Origin: Bacteroidales bacterium
Lineage (GTDB): Bacteria; Bacteroidota; Bacteroidia; Bacteroidales; UBA932
Length of the DNA stretch: 6,284 nt
Assembly: GCA_017471085.1 (NCBI GenBank)
Contig: JAFUWW010000041.1
Span: 1-6,284, forward strand
Direction: 5' to 3'
This document shows positions 5,848 to 6,284 of the stretch, piece by piece. Both the position numbers and the translations under genes were made by a program. Below the pieces are notes generated by a model that searched no databases, was not told where the DNA came from, and saw nothing but the letters and a program-made list of their open reading frames with translations. The first letter of the stretch is position 1, and the number at the start of each line of letters is the position of its first letter.

Positions 5848-6155
5848 GTTGCCGCGTTGACACGAAATACGCCCTGGAAAGCCCTGCGGCTGTCAACATG
5901 GCAAGGTTTTGGCTCGATAGGGCCCGTTTTGTTGCCGCGTTGACACGAAATCGGCCCTGGAGTGCCCTGCGGCCGTCAACGCGGCAAGGTCTTGGGCCGA
6001 TAGAGCCCGTTTCGTTGCCGCGTTGACACGAAATCCGCCCTGGAGTGCGCTGCAGTTGTCAACGCGGCAAGGTTCTTGCCCGATAAGTCCCGTTTCGCTG
6101 CCGCGTTGCCACGAAATCGGCCCTGGAAAGCCCTGCGGCCGTCAACGCGGCAAGG
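5848..6155. repeat. Tandem array of 83-bp units (about 3.7 copies), each with a 13-bp inverted repeat
   Basis: Units begin at 5848, 5931, 6014 and 6097, an exact 83-base period each time; the last is cut off after about 58 bases. Adjacent full units differ at about 12 of 83 positions. Each unit holds a left arm TTGCCGCGTTGAC and a right arm GTCAACGCGGCAA, with arm starts always 43 bases apart. The arms lie at 5849/5892, 5932/5975, 6015/6058 and 6098/6141. They pair perfectly in units 2 and 3; unit 1 has ATG for GCG in the right arm, and unit 4 has two changes in the left arm. The inner sequence is less conserved, although ACGAAAT next to the left arm is constant. The period is not a multiple of three, so the array is not a repeated protein. 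Function is unknown: protein-binding sites, a structured RNA, or a REP/BIME-like mobile palindrome are all possible. Confidence 0.9.
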
Positions 6156-6284
6156 GACCGCCTTCCGGCCGGCTATTGTTCTCGGCATGAGCTGCGGTAG
6201 ATGCCGGGCGAAGGGAGGCATGGCCCCGGAGGGAATGGTCCAAAACGGGGATGCGGGCTGGCCCGCCGCAGGGAGCGGTGCCGC
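6156..6284. other. G+C-rich flank with several small hairpins, no supported gene
   Basis: The array stops abruptly at about 6155. Beyond it are several short inverted repeats: CCGGCCGG at 6165-6172, CGGCAT/ATGCCG at 6183-6188 and 6201-6206, GCGGGC/GCCCGC at 6253-6258 and 6261-6266, and GCGG/CCGC at 6275-6284. Minus-strand frames are open to the window edge, but none shows a recognisable motif, and the one that continues into the array is rich in Arg and Ala with no domain. This may be part of the same repeat element or the start of another one; the window ends too soon to say. Confidence 0.4.

Noticed and set aside
5848..6155. A CRISPR array
   Set aside because: The full 83-bp unit is repeated with scattered changes. 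There are no unique spacers between short constant repeats, and no cas gene is in the window.
5848..6155. An integron attC cassette array
   Set aside because: The arms lack the RYYYAAC/GTTRRRY core pair in the right layout, there are no cassette genes between units, and there is no integrase in the window.
5589..6221. Small open frames of 60-145 codons running into the array on both strands
   Set aside because: The 83-base period shifts frame at every unit, and the products are Arg/Ala-rich without domains. They are by-products of a G+C-rich repeat.

Overview
This window most likely comes from a G+C-rich member of the Bacteroidota, probably order Bacteroidales (an Alistipes-like or uncultured gut or rumen lineage would fit, but the genus cannot be fixed from this sequence). 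The main reason is the promoters: all four genes are preceded by the Bacteroidota -7 box TAnnTTTG (TATCTTTG twice, TATTTTTG twice) a short distance before an ATG that lacks a strong Shine-Dalgarno sequence. Short leaders, export signals and the C-terminal style of the secreted hydrolases agree with this.

Layout: positions 1-104 are an A+T-rich upstream stretch that may hold the tail of another gene, followed by the first promoter. Two genes then run rightward: an exported metallo-beta-lactamase-fold hydrolase with a Tat-like leader (105-1025), and a 640-residue envelope protein (1097-3019) that fuses an FMN-binding domain of the covalently flavinylated type to a complete type-B carboxylesterase. 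A strong hairpin terminator lies between them, and its T-tract forms the -7 box of the second gene. A bidirectional terminator (3039-3070) separates these from two leftward genes: a secreted SGNH/GDSL esterase (3087-3986) and a secreted PHB-depolymerase/feruloyl-esterase-like alpha/beta hydrolase (4013-5623) with an unusual N-terminal half. The last 660 bases carry no convincing gene. They hold the promoter of the leftward pair, a plain spacer, and a striking tandem array of 83-bp units (5848-6155), each containing a 13-bp inverted repeat, followed by a G+C-rich flank with several small hairpins.

All four complete genes encode hydrolases with export signals: three serine esterases of different folds and one metal-dependent hydrolase. 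A plausible joint role is extracytoplasmic cleavage of esters, for example plant or host acyl esters, but no substrate can be read from the sequence. The two most unusual items are the predicted flavinylated esterase fusion and the hairpin tandem array.
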